From the NCBI GenBank assembly GCA_910575245.1, contig CAJTEN010000027.1:1-64000 (forward strand): a stretch of 64,000 nt of DNA. Direction: 5' to 3'. Both the position numbers and the translations under genes were made by a program. The notes below the pieces were generated by a model, which was given only the letters and a program-made list of their open reading frames with translations, searched no databases and was not told where the DNA came from. Positions 8,008 through 15,939 of the stretch are shown here, piece after piece. This DNA is from Clostridia bacterium. GTDB lineage: Bacteria > Bacillota > Clostridia > Lachnospirales > Lachnospiraceae. Position 1 is the first letter of the stretch; every line of letters starts with the position of its first letter.

Positions 8008-8403
8008 CTACATTCCCATGAAGCCATCCATAAAGTCCAGGGCGGCTTCATTCAGTTCTTCGGTTTTGGGGGCTGCCTGTTCCTGCTGCCGCCCCGTCTG
8101 CTGGGGCTGGGCTGCCGGATAGGGGTATGGTATCTGCAAAGGAACGCCGGGGATCGCTGCCACTTCCTTATGTATAACCTGTTCAAGTCTTTCCAATAAT
8201 TCCTCGTGGCTCATGGTCACTTTATCGTAATACCCGACAACGGCCTCTGAAATGATGCTGTTATAGCTCCGGTTCTTCCCTTCCCCGTTCCCCTTGCTAA
8301 GTTTCTGGATGATCTGCCACGCCCTCCGCTCCGGCTCATCATCCATATCAAACCGGCAGAATACCGGCTTGATGTTTTTGATTATCCCTCTTTTATCGCT
8401 CAT
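8008..8403 (-). CDS. Putative ParR-like partition DNA-binding protein
   Basis: This 131-aa protein follows the ParM-like gene by 15 nt. The N-terminal half (GIIKNIKPVFCRFDMDDEPE, then RAWQIIQKL, then SYNSIISEAVVGYY) resembles the ribbon-helix-helix adaptor that couples ParM filaments to a plasmid centromere. The C-terminal part is proline/glutamine-rich (PYPYPAAQPQQ) and ends in an acidic, hydrophobic tail (ALDFMDGFMGM), which in ParR/StbB-type adaptors contacts the filament. The ribosome site is GGGAGG, 9 nt upstream. The identification rests on gene order and fold impression. Confidence 0.6.
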   Translation of the reverse strand: MSDKRGIIKNIKPVFCRFDMDDEPERRAWQIIQKLSKGNGEGKNRSYNSIISEAVVGYYDKVTMSHEELLERLEQVIHKEVAAIPGVPLQIPYPYPAAQPQQTGRQQEQAAPKTEELNEAALDFMDGFMGM

Positions 8404-8418
8404 CTGTTTTTCCCTCCC

Positions 8419-9336
8419 CTACTTCTGCCGGAGCTTCCTGATCCGGCGCTGGTGGGAGAGGTATTCATAGCCTTTGGCATTGGCGTTGATATCCTCAATG
8501 AAACGCACCCTGTTTTTATCCAGCTTCCCAAAGTGCTTCATCAGCATGGCTCCGCCTCCAAGGAAATGGAGCTTCGCCAGTTCTTCATTGTAGCCATATT
8601 CCCGCAACTTCCGCATGATCTTTTCGGTATATTCCGTAGCGCATTCCCCGATTGCTTTCAGGTATTTCTCGCCAATCTCTGCGGTTCCATCCTTTAAAAC
8701 CTTTTTCACGATAAGGTCATCTACCACCGAATGCACCTTGTTTGTCAGTTCGCTTCGCATCTCTATCACACAGCAGTCTACGCCGAAACGCTCCGTATAG
8801 TAGCGGGTGGAATCGGGGATGCCGTCCACCACAAAGATAACGTTCATGGTCCCGTTCCCGATATCCGCCACGATATTGAATCCCTGATAGTCTCTAAGGT
8901 TTTCAGCAATGGCGGCGAATCCCTGTGCATAAATCTCCACATCCTCAATCTTCACATGGTAGCGTGTGCCATTGCATTTAAAAACCACTTCCTTCTTCTG
9001 CATCAGGTATTTTCGGAATGCCCCTGCCTGCTCTTCCAGCCACTTGATGGGGAGCCCTGCCGCAAGGATGACGGATGCATTGCATATCCCCCTGCCCTGC
9101 AGTTCCTTCGCCAGTGCCGCAAGGGTAAGCACGTAGTAATCTTCATCCCATACCTTGTCCATCTGGTACTCCTTATGGGTGGAGCCAATCTCGTAAAATT
9201 TTCCTTCAAGCTCAACCACCATGCCGGATAATTCTGTGATGCTCCCCTTCTGCACCACTCCCGACTGGAAAATGTGGTGTGCCGTCTTGATGTTCCCATA
9301 CCCATGGTCAATGCCGATCCTGTAAATCTGTTCCAT
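8419..9336 (-). CDS. parM: ParM/StbA-like actin-family plasmid segregation ATPase
   Basis: The N-terminus MEQIYRIGIDHGYGNIKTAH is the phosphate-1 loop of the actin/Hsp70 fold, INVADIGNGTMNVIFV-like residues (NIVADIGNGTMNVIF) form phosphate-2, and LHFLGGGAMLMKHF forms the adenosine loop. These three nucleotide contacts in order define ParM/Alp-type filament-forming ATPases that push replicated plasmids apart. The start at 9336 is chosen because GGAAAAGGAGAAAAATTT lies directly before it; an upstream in-frame ATG at 9390 would overlap the preceding gene. It partners with the following ParR-like gene, implying the element can exist as a low-copy replicon. Confidence 0.85.
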   Translation of the reverse strand: MEQIYRIGIDHGYGNIKTAHHIFQSGVVQKGSITELSGMVVELEGKFYEIGSTHKEYQMDKVWDEDYYVLTLAALAKELQGRGICNASVILAAGLPIKWLEEQAGAFRKYLMQKKEVVFKCNGTRYHVKIEDVEIYAQGFAAIAENLRDYQGFNIVADIGNGTMNVIFVVDGIPDSTRYYTERFGVDCCVIEMRSELTNKVHSVVDDLIVKKVLKDGTAEIGEKYLKAIGECATEYTEKIMRKLREYGYNEELAKLHFLGGGAMLMKHFGKLDKNRVRFIEDINANAKGYEYLSHQRRIRKLRQK

Positions 9337-9370
9337 AAATTTTTCTCCTTTTCCTCTGAGTTTTCTGCGC

Positions 9371-10213
9371 TTATGTACCGTACAGATCATGGTTGACCTC
9401 CGCCCGGTAATAGCTGTCCATTGTCGCCGGGGCGTTATATAGTGCCGCCAGCAGGTACGCCTTGATATTCCCTACCTTTGTGGTGTTTTTGTCAATACAG
9501 CCAAAGACATACTCTAAGTGGCTGGAATTGATCTTTAAGAACCGGCCCCTCACAACCTCCCTGGGGAAATCGTCGCCTGCTATGCGGATATAGGGGCGTT
9601 TTGACAGAACTACTTCCAGCATCAGTTCAACTGTTTCATCCATCCGCTGTTCCCCATAACGTTCCGTTAAAATACTGTACTCAACATTCTCACGAATAAT
9701 CTCCCGGTATGCATCTGCCAGTTCCATCTGATCCATCCCATCCCGGCATCCTGCCGGATAGATTGATTGATGTGTATTTAATCTGTCTGTGTTTAATGGA
9801 TCAGTATTTAATTGTGCGGGTTTTACCTGTCCAGGCTCCTCCTGTTTTGGTTTTGCCTGTATTGGTTTTACCTGTTCTGGATTTTCCCGTTCAGGTGAAT
9901 CCCCTTCTGGTTCCCCGCTTACCGGCTTTTCATGTATCATGTATTCGATATCCCCCAGCCGCCCGTTTTCAAAACGGATGCGCCGCCTTGTGAGATACCC
10001 ATGCTGCTCTAATTCCTTTAAGGCGCTTCCAATGGAATCCACCCCGTCCTTGCAGATGCAGGCAAGCCCCTTTGTTGTATAATCCCAATCCTCCGGCAGT
10101 GAAAGCATGAGGGATAGGAGCCCCTTTGCTTTCAGCGATAACTTCCCGTTGCGGAGATGGTGGTTGCTCATGACGGTGAAATCTTTTGTCTTCTCTACCC
10201 GGAATACTGCCAT
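9371..10213 (-). CDS. Helix-turn-helix replication-associated protein with DUF6017-like C-terminus
   Basis: Residues 1-90 (MAVFRVEKTKDFTVMSNHHL..., LSLKAKGLLSLMLSLPEDW, then SIGSALKELEQHGYLTRRR) form the winged helix-turn-helix seen in plasmid/ICE initiator-like proteins. A proline/glutamine-rich linker with repeated EQVKPIQAKP and NTDxLNT units follows. The C-terminal block (ERYGEQRMDETVELMLEVV..., RGRFLKINSSHLEYVF, NIKAYLLAALYNAP) matches DUF6017. The start is placed at ATG 10213, preceded by GGAAAGGGGG. A role in replication initiation or copy control is inferred from family and from neighbouring ParM/ParR genes and iteron-like repeats. Confidence 0.75.
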   Translation of the reverse strand: MAVFRVEKTKDFTVMSNHHLRNGKLSLKAKGLLSLMLSLPEDWDYTTKGLACICKDGVDSIGSALKELEQHGYLTRRRIRFENGRLGDIEYMIHEKPVSGEPEGDSPERENPEQVKPIQAKPKQEEPGQVKPAQLNTDPLNTDRLNTHQSIYPAGCRDGMDQMELADAYREIIRENVEYSILTERYGEQRMDETVELMLEVVLSKRPYIRIAGDDFPREVVRGRFLKINSSHLEYVFGCIDKNTTKVGNIKAYLLAALYNAPATMDSYYRAEVNHDLYGT

Positions 10214-10241
10214 ATCAAAACCCCCTTTCCAAATGTCCACT

Positions 10242-10775
10242 CTACCGGCTACGGTCTCCATCCCTGCTGTGGCCATAATGCAGATGGCCGCCCGGTGCAA
10301 CCTTCGCATGGTTCTCTATCCTGACCTCCCCCTGCTCCTGCCTGCCCTTAAATTTCTGGTACCCGGCATCCGTCAGGAACAGGCGCACCCTGTCGCCTTT
10401 ACTGCCTGCAAAGGAATCACCTGAAAGCACCTCAAAGATGACCATGTGGCGCACTTCCGGGTCAAACCGTTCCAGCGCCATGATGTCATGCCCTTTTAAC
10501 TGTTCAGCGCCGGATCTCTGCCTTGCCTCCGCAAGCATCTCGCCGACAGTCCTGCTTCCTTTGGGAAGCCTGTAGTTTTTCCTGATATCGTATACAACCT
10601 CCATGCACTCACCATCCGTCAGGGAGTTCAGCTTTTTAATAAGGCTGTCCGCCGCTTTTCGCCTGTCCGGGTCTTTTGCATACCTTGAAGCCATAGCCAG
10701 CTCATGCAGGACGGCATACCATTCACTTCCTTCTGTCTGGTACAGTAGCCGTTTTTCCATTTCATTCAGTTCCAT
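10242..10775 (-). CDS. Unknown 177-aa element protein upstream of the replication gene
   Basis: It starts behind AGGAGG (spacing about 10 nt) and ends 28 nt before the replication-type gene, so it is probably the first gene of the operon. It is a charged, helical protein: MELNEMEKRLLYQTEGSEWY, YAKDPDRRKAADSLIKKLN, then VRHMVIFEVLSGDSFAGSKG and a basic, His-rich tail HAKVAPGGHLHYGHSRDGDR. No catalytic motif or membrane segment is visible. No family is recognised. Confidence 0.65.
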   Translation of the reverse strand: MELNEMEKRLLYQTEGSEWYAVLHELAMASRYAKDPDRRKAADSLIKKLNSLTDGECMEVVYDIRKNYRLPKGSRTVGEMLAEARQRSGAEQLKGHDIMALERFDPEVRHMVIFEVLSGDSFAGSKGDRVRLFLTDAGYQKFKGRQEQGEVRIENHAKVAPGGHLHYGHSRDGDRSR

Positions 10776-11074
10776 ACGTTCCCATCCTCCTTAAATTCTG
10801 CAAAAAGATAAGGACTACCCAAGCACGTACACTTGAATAGTCCTTATCACGCAATAAAATAATTGCTTCCTAACTGCTAAATATTCTGTTTCACCTCGCA
10901 TTTCTTAAAAGCCATAGTATGGCCGCATCAGTGATGGGCATTTCTGACTTCTTTGATGTAGGTTTTTGATTTTCGTCCAGCGCTGTCCTAATCTCCACCA
11001 TAATGGGCTTAAATAAATAGGACTAAACCAGTGCAAACCCTTGTTTTGTGGGCTTCTCTTGATTTAGTCCTATT
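10776..11074. mobile_element. Right end of the mobile element with two TAGTCC-type inverted repeats
   Basis: The non-coding end of the element carries a perfect 11-bp inverted repeat GATAAGGACTA (10807-10817) / TAGTCCTTATC (10838-10848). A small GCAAT...ATTGC hairpin lies at 10851-10866. A second inverted repeat, AATAGGACTAAA / TTTAGTCCTATT, lies at about 11015-11071. The second pair sits across the point where chromosomal flavodoxin sequence stops, which places the element boundary at roughly 11,074. A 36-codon minus-strand open stretch (10900-11000 area, MVEIRTALDENQKP...) may be a gene remnant. No recombinase gene is visible in this window. Confidence 0.55.
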
Positions 11075-11577
11075 ATACCACCAGCATAACCGAGAATTAT
11101 GGTATCATATTCGTCCATATTCTCCACACCGCCGGAAATTGCCGGGCGCACATCCGGGTCATTTTGTTCCTGATCTGCCCGACCATTTGTATAATATGCC
11201 AAGTCTGCCTCTGTGTATGGATCTTCAGGTACAATCCGGTAACTATCAGCTCCTAAAATCTCCGTAATATACTCCGCTACAAGTTCCGTAGTCCCTGTAC
11301 ACGAAAAATATACAACCAATGTTTTTGTACTCACATCTGTCTCCTGTTCCTCTGTCGAAACAGATTCAGACGGTTCTGTTTCCATTTCTATTTCCGTCTG
11401 TTCTTCTGTTTCCGACTGTTCCACCGCTGCTTCATTCTGAGGCGTTTCCGACTGTTCATCTGTTTTCTGCACGGCAGACTGTATTTCCTCCTGCTTTTCA
11501 GATACAGCAGACTGACCGCAGGCTGCCAAAGCAAAAATCATCCCAAAAGAAAGCAACAGACTAACGATTTTCCTCAT
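11023..11577 (-). pseudogene. Flavodoxin-like lipoprotein truncated by the element junction
   Basis: The N-terminus is a lipoprotein signal (MRKIVSLLLSFGMIFALAAC, lipobox LAAC), followed by a long Glu/Thr/Ser-rich linker. A flavodoxin domain then starts at KTLVVYFSCTGTTELVAEYI, the FMN phosphate loop. The domain is cut after EYDTIILGY, where the family continues with a PIWxG-type FMN loop; here it runs into AGGIIGLNQEK and stops at 11023. The last 20 or so codons are element DNA, so the C-terminal half of the fold is missing. Its start overlaps the stop of the upstream FMN reductase gene (TAATG). Confidence 0.8.
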
Positions 11578-12164
11578 TACCCATTCCGCCTTTCTTCCAG
11601 CGCCTTCAACAAATATGCCATATTCTGACCAAGATTTCTCATTGTATCAAGACCTTCCTCGTCTTTCTGGACGTCTCCCGGCATTTGTCCATAGCCAAAC
11701 GCCCAATAAGAGGAACCGACCACAAACATATTTTGCAGCATAAAGAAATGATACATTGCATCAAGGGTAGTAAGTGCGCCTCCTCTGCGTGCAGCCGTGA
11801 CAGCCGCACCAACTTTGTGCTGAAACAGATTTTCATTCCGATTCATATCGGTTACTACTGATGCACGTTCTAAAAATGCCTGCATATTCGCAGAAATGTT
11901 TGCCGTATAAACAGGCGAGCCGAGAATGATCCCATCAGCCTGTGTCACCTTCTCGAAAATTTCCTGAAACATATCCTTATTATGCACGCAGTTTTTTCTT
12001 CCGCCGCAAGCTAGGCAAGCCTTGCAGGGTTCCATGATTTTTCCGGAAAGCTGCACTATCTCCGTTTCAATTCCTGCCTTATGCAGTTCCTCAAACACAG
12101 TATTGATTAGAGTTGCTGTGTTTCCGTCCTTTCTTGCGCTGCCGTTAATCGCTAAAACTTTCAT
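11577..12164 (-). CDS. NADPH-dependent FMN reductase / iron-sulfur flavoprotein family
   Basis: This 195-aa flavodoxin-fold oxidoreductase opens with KVLAINGSARKDGNTATLI, the FMN phosphate-binding loop. The CKACLACGGRKNCVHNKD segment has the compact cysteine pattern of iron-sulfur flavoproteins. GIILGSPVYTANISANMQAF is the FMN ring loop. Members reduce FMN or quinone-type acceptors with NAD(P)H, or carry a [4Fe-4S] cluster. It is co-transcribed with the two secreted redox lipoproteins around it, so it may feed electrons to, or share substrates with, that set. Confidence 0.85.
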   Translation of the reverse strand: MKVLAINGSARKDGNTATLINTVFEELHKAGIETEIVQLSGKIMEPCKACLACGGRKNCVHNKDMFQEIFEKVTQADGIILGSPVYTANISANMQAFLERASVVTDMNRNENLFQHKVGAAVTAARRGGALTTLDAMYHFFMLQNMFVVGSSYWAFGYGQMPGDVQKDEEGLDTMRNLGQNMAYLLKALEERRNG

Positions 12165-12190
12165 ATACTACCTCCGCTTTACAAAATTTT

Positions 12191-13270
12191 TTAGTACCAA
12201 TCATGTTTCTCGCCACGGTCAAGGGCACCTATACGCTCCATTTCCTCCTCCGTCAATTCAAAATCAAACAATTCCGTGTTGTCCTGAATATGATCGGGAT
12301 TGCTGGAACCGGGAATGACTACGACACCCTTTTGCAGATTCCACCGGAGAATAACCTGCGCCGATGATTTCCCATGCACTGCTGCAATTTCCGAAATCAC
12401 TTCATTCCCAAGCAGCTCTGCCGTATACCCCCTGCCGCCAAGCGGATACCAGCCCTGCACCACAATCCCAAGACTATGAATGTATGGGATTACATCGTTC
12501 TCCTGATAATACGGGTGTATTTCATTCTGCACCAGAGCCGGGGTAATGTTTATCTGCGGTAAAAATTCCTCCAGTTCTTCCACATACCAGTTTGATAAAC
12601 CAAGGGAGCGGATTTTGCCGTCTGCAACCGCCTTTTCCATTGCAAGGTAAGCCTCCACATCGCCTGTTCCGGGGTGGTGGAGCAGCATCATGTCAATGTA
12701 GTCTATATCTAATTTGGCAAGTGCCTCCTCAATCGCTGCTTCCGGATGGTCAAACTGGTTCGGGTACAGCTTTGTAATGACAAAGATTTCCTCCCTCGGT
12801 ATGCCGGAGTTCCTCACAGCCTCCCCCACACTTTCCTCGTTATGGTACATATAGGCAGTATCAATCAGGCGGACGCCGCTGTTTAATGCCGCCGTGACAG
12901 ACTCCACACAAGTATCCCCTGTCAGACTGTATGTGCCAATCCCATATATGGGCATTTCATACCCACTGTTCAATAAAACCGTCTTTGTTTCAAAGTTAAA
13001 AGAAATATCTCCTGTCATTGTATTGCCACCTCCCTGTGTCTGCTGTTCCTGCCCGCCAATCATATCATTTTCCGTTTCTGCCTCAGTCTGTGCGGTTTCC
13101 GCTGCTGCTGACTGCTCCTGTTCTGTCTGCTCCGTTGTTTCTACACTTTCTGCCTGCCTATCCTGCTCCGACACTTTATCCGTAAGGGAATCCGTCCCTG
13201 TCTGTTTGCCACAGGCTGATAGCGAAACGATAAGCAGGCAAGCGAATATAAGATTAAACAGCCGTTTCAT
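12191..13270 (-). CDS. Aldo/keto reductase anchored as a lipoprotein
   Basis: The 359-aa product starts with a lipoprotein signal (MKRLFNLIFACLLIVSLSAC, lipobox LSAC), then a Glu/Gln/Thr-rich linker of about 60 residues, then a complete aldo/keto reductase barrel. Catalytic landmarks are GVRLIDTAYMYHNEESVG (Asp and Tyr of the tetrad), FVITKLYPNQF (Lys), IDYIDMMLLHHPG (His) and the NADP-binding end VVIPGSSNPDHIQDN. AKRs are normally cytoplasmic NADPH enzymes, so export is odd. ATG 13270 lies inside the 3' end of the acetyltransferase gene and is preceded by AAGGAGGAACGGT, which supports the start and the signal peptide. Confidence 0.85.
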   Translation of the reverse strand: MKRLFNLIFACLLIVSLSACGKQTGTDSLTDKVSEQDRQAESVETTEQTEQEQSAAAETAQTEAETENDMIGGQEQQTQGGGNTMTGDISFNFETKTVLLNSGYEMPIYGIGTYSLTGDTCVESVTAALNSGVRLIDTAYMYHNEESVGEAVRNSGIPREEIFVITKLYPNQFDHPEAAIEEALAKLDIDYIDMMLLHHPGTGDVEAYLAMEKAVADGKIRSLGLSNWYVEELEEFLPQINITPALVQNEIHPYYQENDVIPYIHSLGIVVQGWYPLGGRGYTAELLGNEVISEIAAVHGKSSAQVILRWNLQKGVVVIPGSSNPDHIQDNTELFDFELTEEEMERIGALDRGEKHDWY

Positions 13271-13871
13271 ACCGTTCCTCCTTTTCTTCTGAAGGAATTG
13301 CCCCTGGAAATTCCTTCACCACTTTCAGTACTTTCGCCGGAACACCTCCCACTACCGTCATTGTAGGAACATCCTGTGTCACCACTGCTCCAGCCGCAAC
13401 CACTGCCCAATCGCCGATTGTCACTCCCGGCAGTATGGTTGCATTAGAACCAATCCATACATGATTTCCTATTTTTATGGAAGCATAGTGATTCTTTCGG
13501 TTTTCTTTTGGGTTCAGGTCATGGTTGATAGTTGCCAGCACCACATTATGCCCAATCAGTGTGCCGTCCCCTATCTCTATTCCCCCCTGATCCTGAAAAT
13601 GGCAGCCAGAATTGATGAATACATCTTTTCCAATTGTAATATTTTTCCCGAAGTCTGTATAAAACGGAGGAAACAGCCGGAAGGTACCATCAATCTTTTT
13701 CCCTGTCAACCGCCCCATGATTTCCCGTAGTTCCTCCGGTGTATGATACTGATTATTCAGTTCCATACCAATCCGGACAGCTTCCTGAAAAAGTTCGTTT
13801 GCATAGGCATCCCGTTCGGTATTTTCTTCTGCCCCTTCCCGAAATCCATCAATCACATCTTTTACCGTCAT
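13254..13871 (-). CDS. Sugar O-acetyltransferase (maltose/galactoside acetyltransferase type)
   Basis: The 205-aa left-handed beta-helix acyltransferase has an N-terminal helical cap (ELNNQYHTPEELREIMGRLTGK). Hexapeptide repeats follow: FINSGCHFQDQGGIEIGDGT, IGHNVVLATINHDLNP with the catalytic His, and IGNHVWIGSNATILPGVTIG. These transfer acetyl from acetyl-CoA to a sugar hydroxyl. The 3' end overlaps the start of the lipoprotein AKR by 17 nt, so the two are coupled. The substrate is unknown. Confidence 0.88.
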   Translation of the reverse strand: MTVKDVIDGFREGAEENTERDAYANELFQEAVRIGMELNNQYHTPEELREIMGRLTGKKIDGTFRLFPPFYTDFGKNITIGKDVFINSGCHFQDQGGIEIGDGTLIGHNVVLATINHDLNPKENRKNHYASIKIGNHVWIGSNATILPGVTIGDWAVVAAGAVVTQDVPTMTVVGGVPAKVLKVVKEFPGAIPSEEKEERYETAV

Positions 13872-13874
13872 GGT

Positions 13875-14215
13875 CTACATCTCCTTTTCCCACTCCCGAA
13901 GTATATGGACACCTGTTTCATCACCAAGCTTTTCCAAGCGGCTGATCTCGTCAGCAGTCAGATTGATACATACCGCCTTTGCTGCCTCCTCAACCCGATT
14001 TACCTTTGTTACTCCGATAATCGGGAGCGTGCCTTTTGCAATCGCCCATGCCGTCGCAACCTGCGCAGGACTGGCATCAAAACGTGTCCCTATAATTTTC
14101 AGTTCATCAATCAATGCTGTCAGTCAGTTCTTTCAGATGCGGGTTATACGCCTCTCCCCTCCCGGTTCCTTCCGGAAAGCATATCCGTAAACCGGCCTTC
14201 CGTTGCAAAGACCAT
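13875..14215 (-). pseudogene. Decayed aldo/keto reductase, C-terminal part with a frameshift
   Basis: The intact stretch 13875-14114 encodes the end of an AKR barrel (IIGTRFDASPAQVATAWAIA, GTLPIIGVTKVNRVEEAAKA, REWEKEM). Just upstream, in another frame, 14115-14190 encodes GRGEAYNPHLKELTDSID, which is the preceding AKR segment. The two are joined by a frameshift near 14117. No N-terminal half remains upstream. This is a remnant of a gene once in the same redox operon. Confidence 0.65.
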
Positions 14216-14340
14216 ACATTGCTCTTTCTTTCATTTTAATTCGCCGCAAATAGAATATCAAATACATATAAAATATCCATTTCCATACTCAAAAAGTATT
14301 TATAGCTAATATTGTGATGTAAGTAAAAACGGCATTACCA

Positions 14341-14496
14341 TCAGCACCACATAAGATGCCAAACAGAAACACTGACCATTTCCACCAAAAACCGCAGTTC
14401 CTTATATGCAGGTATTGTTTTCACAAGCCTTTGCAGTACGCCTCTCATTTCTTTTTTATATGCGCTTAAATTTACCTTATTTTCCATTTCAGTCAT
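14341..14496 (-). CDS. Small hypothetical protein, possibly a truncated membrane protein
   Basis: A 51-codon frame starts at ATG 14496 with a strong AGGAGGTAGATTGTT ribosome site and reads MTEMENKVNLSAYKKEMRGV... to VSVWHLMWC. Shifting one frame near 14385 would instead continue into a hydrophobic end (LASYVVLMVMPFLL). It may be the decayed start of a small membrane protein. It is divergent from the LysR gene and would be the first gene of the opposing operon. Confidence 0.35.
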   Translation of the reverse strand: MTEMENKVNLSAYKKEMRGVLQRLVKTIPAYKELRFLVEMVSVSVWHLMWC

Positions 14497-14631
14497 AACA
14501 ATCTACCTCCTGCCATTATGATAAGGGATTTTATTCTCAATATCAAATACATATGCAGAACGGTATTCTATACTTGAAAAGTATATCTATTTTTGCTATT
14601 CTTTATTTAATGAAAGAAGGAGGTTTGACAC

Positions 14632-15507
14632 TTGGATATTCGGATATTACAGTATTTCCTTGCAGTTGCAAGGGAAGAAAGCATCACAAAGGCAGCGGAA
14701 GCCCTGCGCATGACACAGCCGCCGCTTTCCAGACAGTTAAAAGATCTGGAAGAAGAATTAGGGAAACAGCTATTCATTCGCGGAAGTAAAAAAGTCACAC
14801 TGACTGAGGACGGAATGCTGCTGCGCAAACGTGCAGAAGAATTAGTTGACTTAATGGCAAAGACAAAGGCGGAGCTTACATCTTCCAGTGAGAACATCGG
14901 CGGGGATATTTATATTGGCTGCGGGGAAACCGAAAGCATTTCCTTTTTGGCACAGGCAGCACAGGATTTACAGAAGAAACACCCTCTCATTCATTACCAC
15001 ATTTACAGCGGTGATGCGGAGCGAGTTATGGAAAAACTGGATAAGGGTTTAATTGACTTTGGATTGCTGGTTGGAGAAGCGGACATCAGCAAATATGATT
15101 ACCTCAATCTTTCACAAAAAGATTTGTGGGGCGTGTTGATGCGAAGAGACAGTCCGTTAGCAGAAAGGGAAACAATTTGCGCAGAGGATTTGTGGGATAA
15201 GCCCCTGATTATATCCCACCAGACCTCAATCAATACAGAACTGTTCCAATGGTTAAAGGCTGATATTTCCAGACTCAATATTGTTGCAACCTATGATTTG
15301 ATTTACAACGCCGCACAGTTTGTCAAAAAGGGCTTCGGATATGTGATTGCACTGGACAGGATAATTAATACGACCGGGGACAGCAATTTATGTTTCAAGC
15401 CGCTTTTCCCCACACTGGAGGCGGAGCTTTGCATTGTCTGGAAAAAATATCAGATTCTTTCGAGAGCTTCCAGTGCATTTCTGCAACAATTGAAAGCAGA
15501 AACATAA
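14632..15507 (+). CDS. LysR-family transcriptional regulator
   Basis: The 291-aa protein has a standard N-terminal winged helix (DIRILQYFLAVAREESITKA, AAEALRMTQPPLSRQLKDLE) and an effector-binding domain from about residue 90 (GDIYIGCGETESISFLAQA). The start is TTG at 14632, placed 8 nt after AAGGAGG. It is divergent from the redox cluster (acetyltransferase, AKR, FMN reductase, flavodoxin) and is the obvious candidate to control it; the inducer is unknown. Confidence 0.9.
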   Translation: MDIRILQYFLAVAREESITKAAEALRMTQPPLSRQLKDLEEELGKQLFIRGSKKVTLTEDGMLLRKRAEELVDLMAKTKAELTSSSENIGGDIYIGCGETESISFLAQAAQDLQKKHPLIHYHIYSGDAERVMEKLDKGLIDFGLLVGEADISKYDYLNLSQKDLWGVLMRRDSPLAERETICAEDLWDKPLIISHQTSINTELFQWLKADISRLNIVATYDLIYNAAQFVKKGFGYVIALDRIINTTGDSNLCFKPLFPTLEAELCIVWKKYQILSRASSAFLQQLKAET

Positions 15508-15619
15508 GACATTTATATTACATTACTCAACCAAGTAATTTGATTATCTTTCTTTTTTTCTGTCGATATCTGTGTTATGATTATATCATATTTTAAAGCA
15601 AAGAAGGTATTCTCATTCC

Positions 15620-15913
15620 ATGAATGCAATTACACTTATTATCATATATCTTGTCTCGGTTAACTGCATAAGCTTCGTTGTCATGGGGGTGGACAAGCAC
15701 AAAGCCAGGAAAAGAGCCTGGCGTATCCCGGAATCCACACTCTTCGTCCTTGCGCTGATCGGCGGCAGTGTAGGCTCTATCGCGGGTATGCATCTGTTCC
15801 GTCACAAGACCAGGCACTGGTACTTCTTATACGGAATGCCCGCCATTCTGATCTTACAGCTTCTGCTTGTTCTCCTGGTCGTGACATCGCCGATTGAGAT
15901 TCTGGTCATGTAG
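15620..15913 (+). CDS. DUF1294 family membrane protein
   Basis: This 97-aa integral membrane protein has three hydrophobic segments. It carries the DUF1294 signature: MGVDKHKARKRAWRIPESTL, ALIGGSVGSIAGMHLFRHKT and RHWYFLYGMPAILILQ. Function of the family is not known. The gene is monocistronic between LysR and a convergent DegV gene. Confidence 0.88.
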   Translation: MNAITLIIIYLVSVNCISFVVMGVDKHKARKRAWRIPESTLFVLALIGGSVGSIAGMHLFRHKTRHWYFLYGMPAILILQLLLVLLVVTSPIEILVM

Positions 15914-15939
15914 ACATCTTCCGTCTTCAGGATGCCTGG

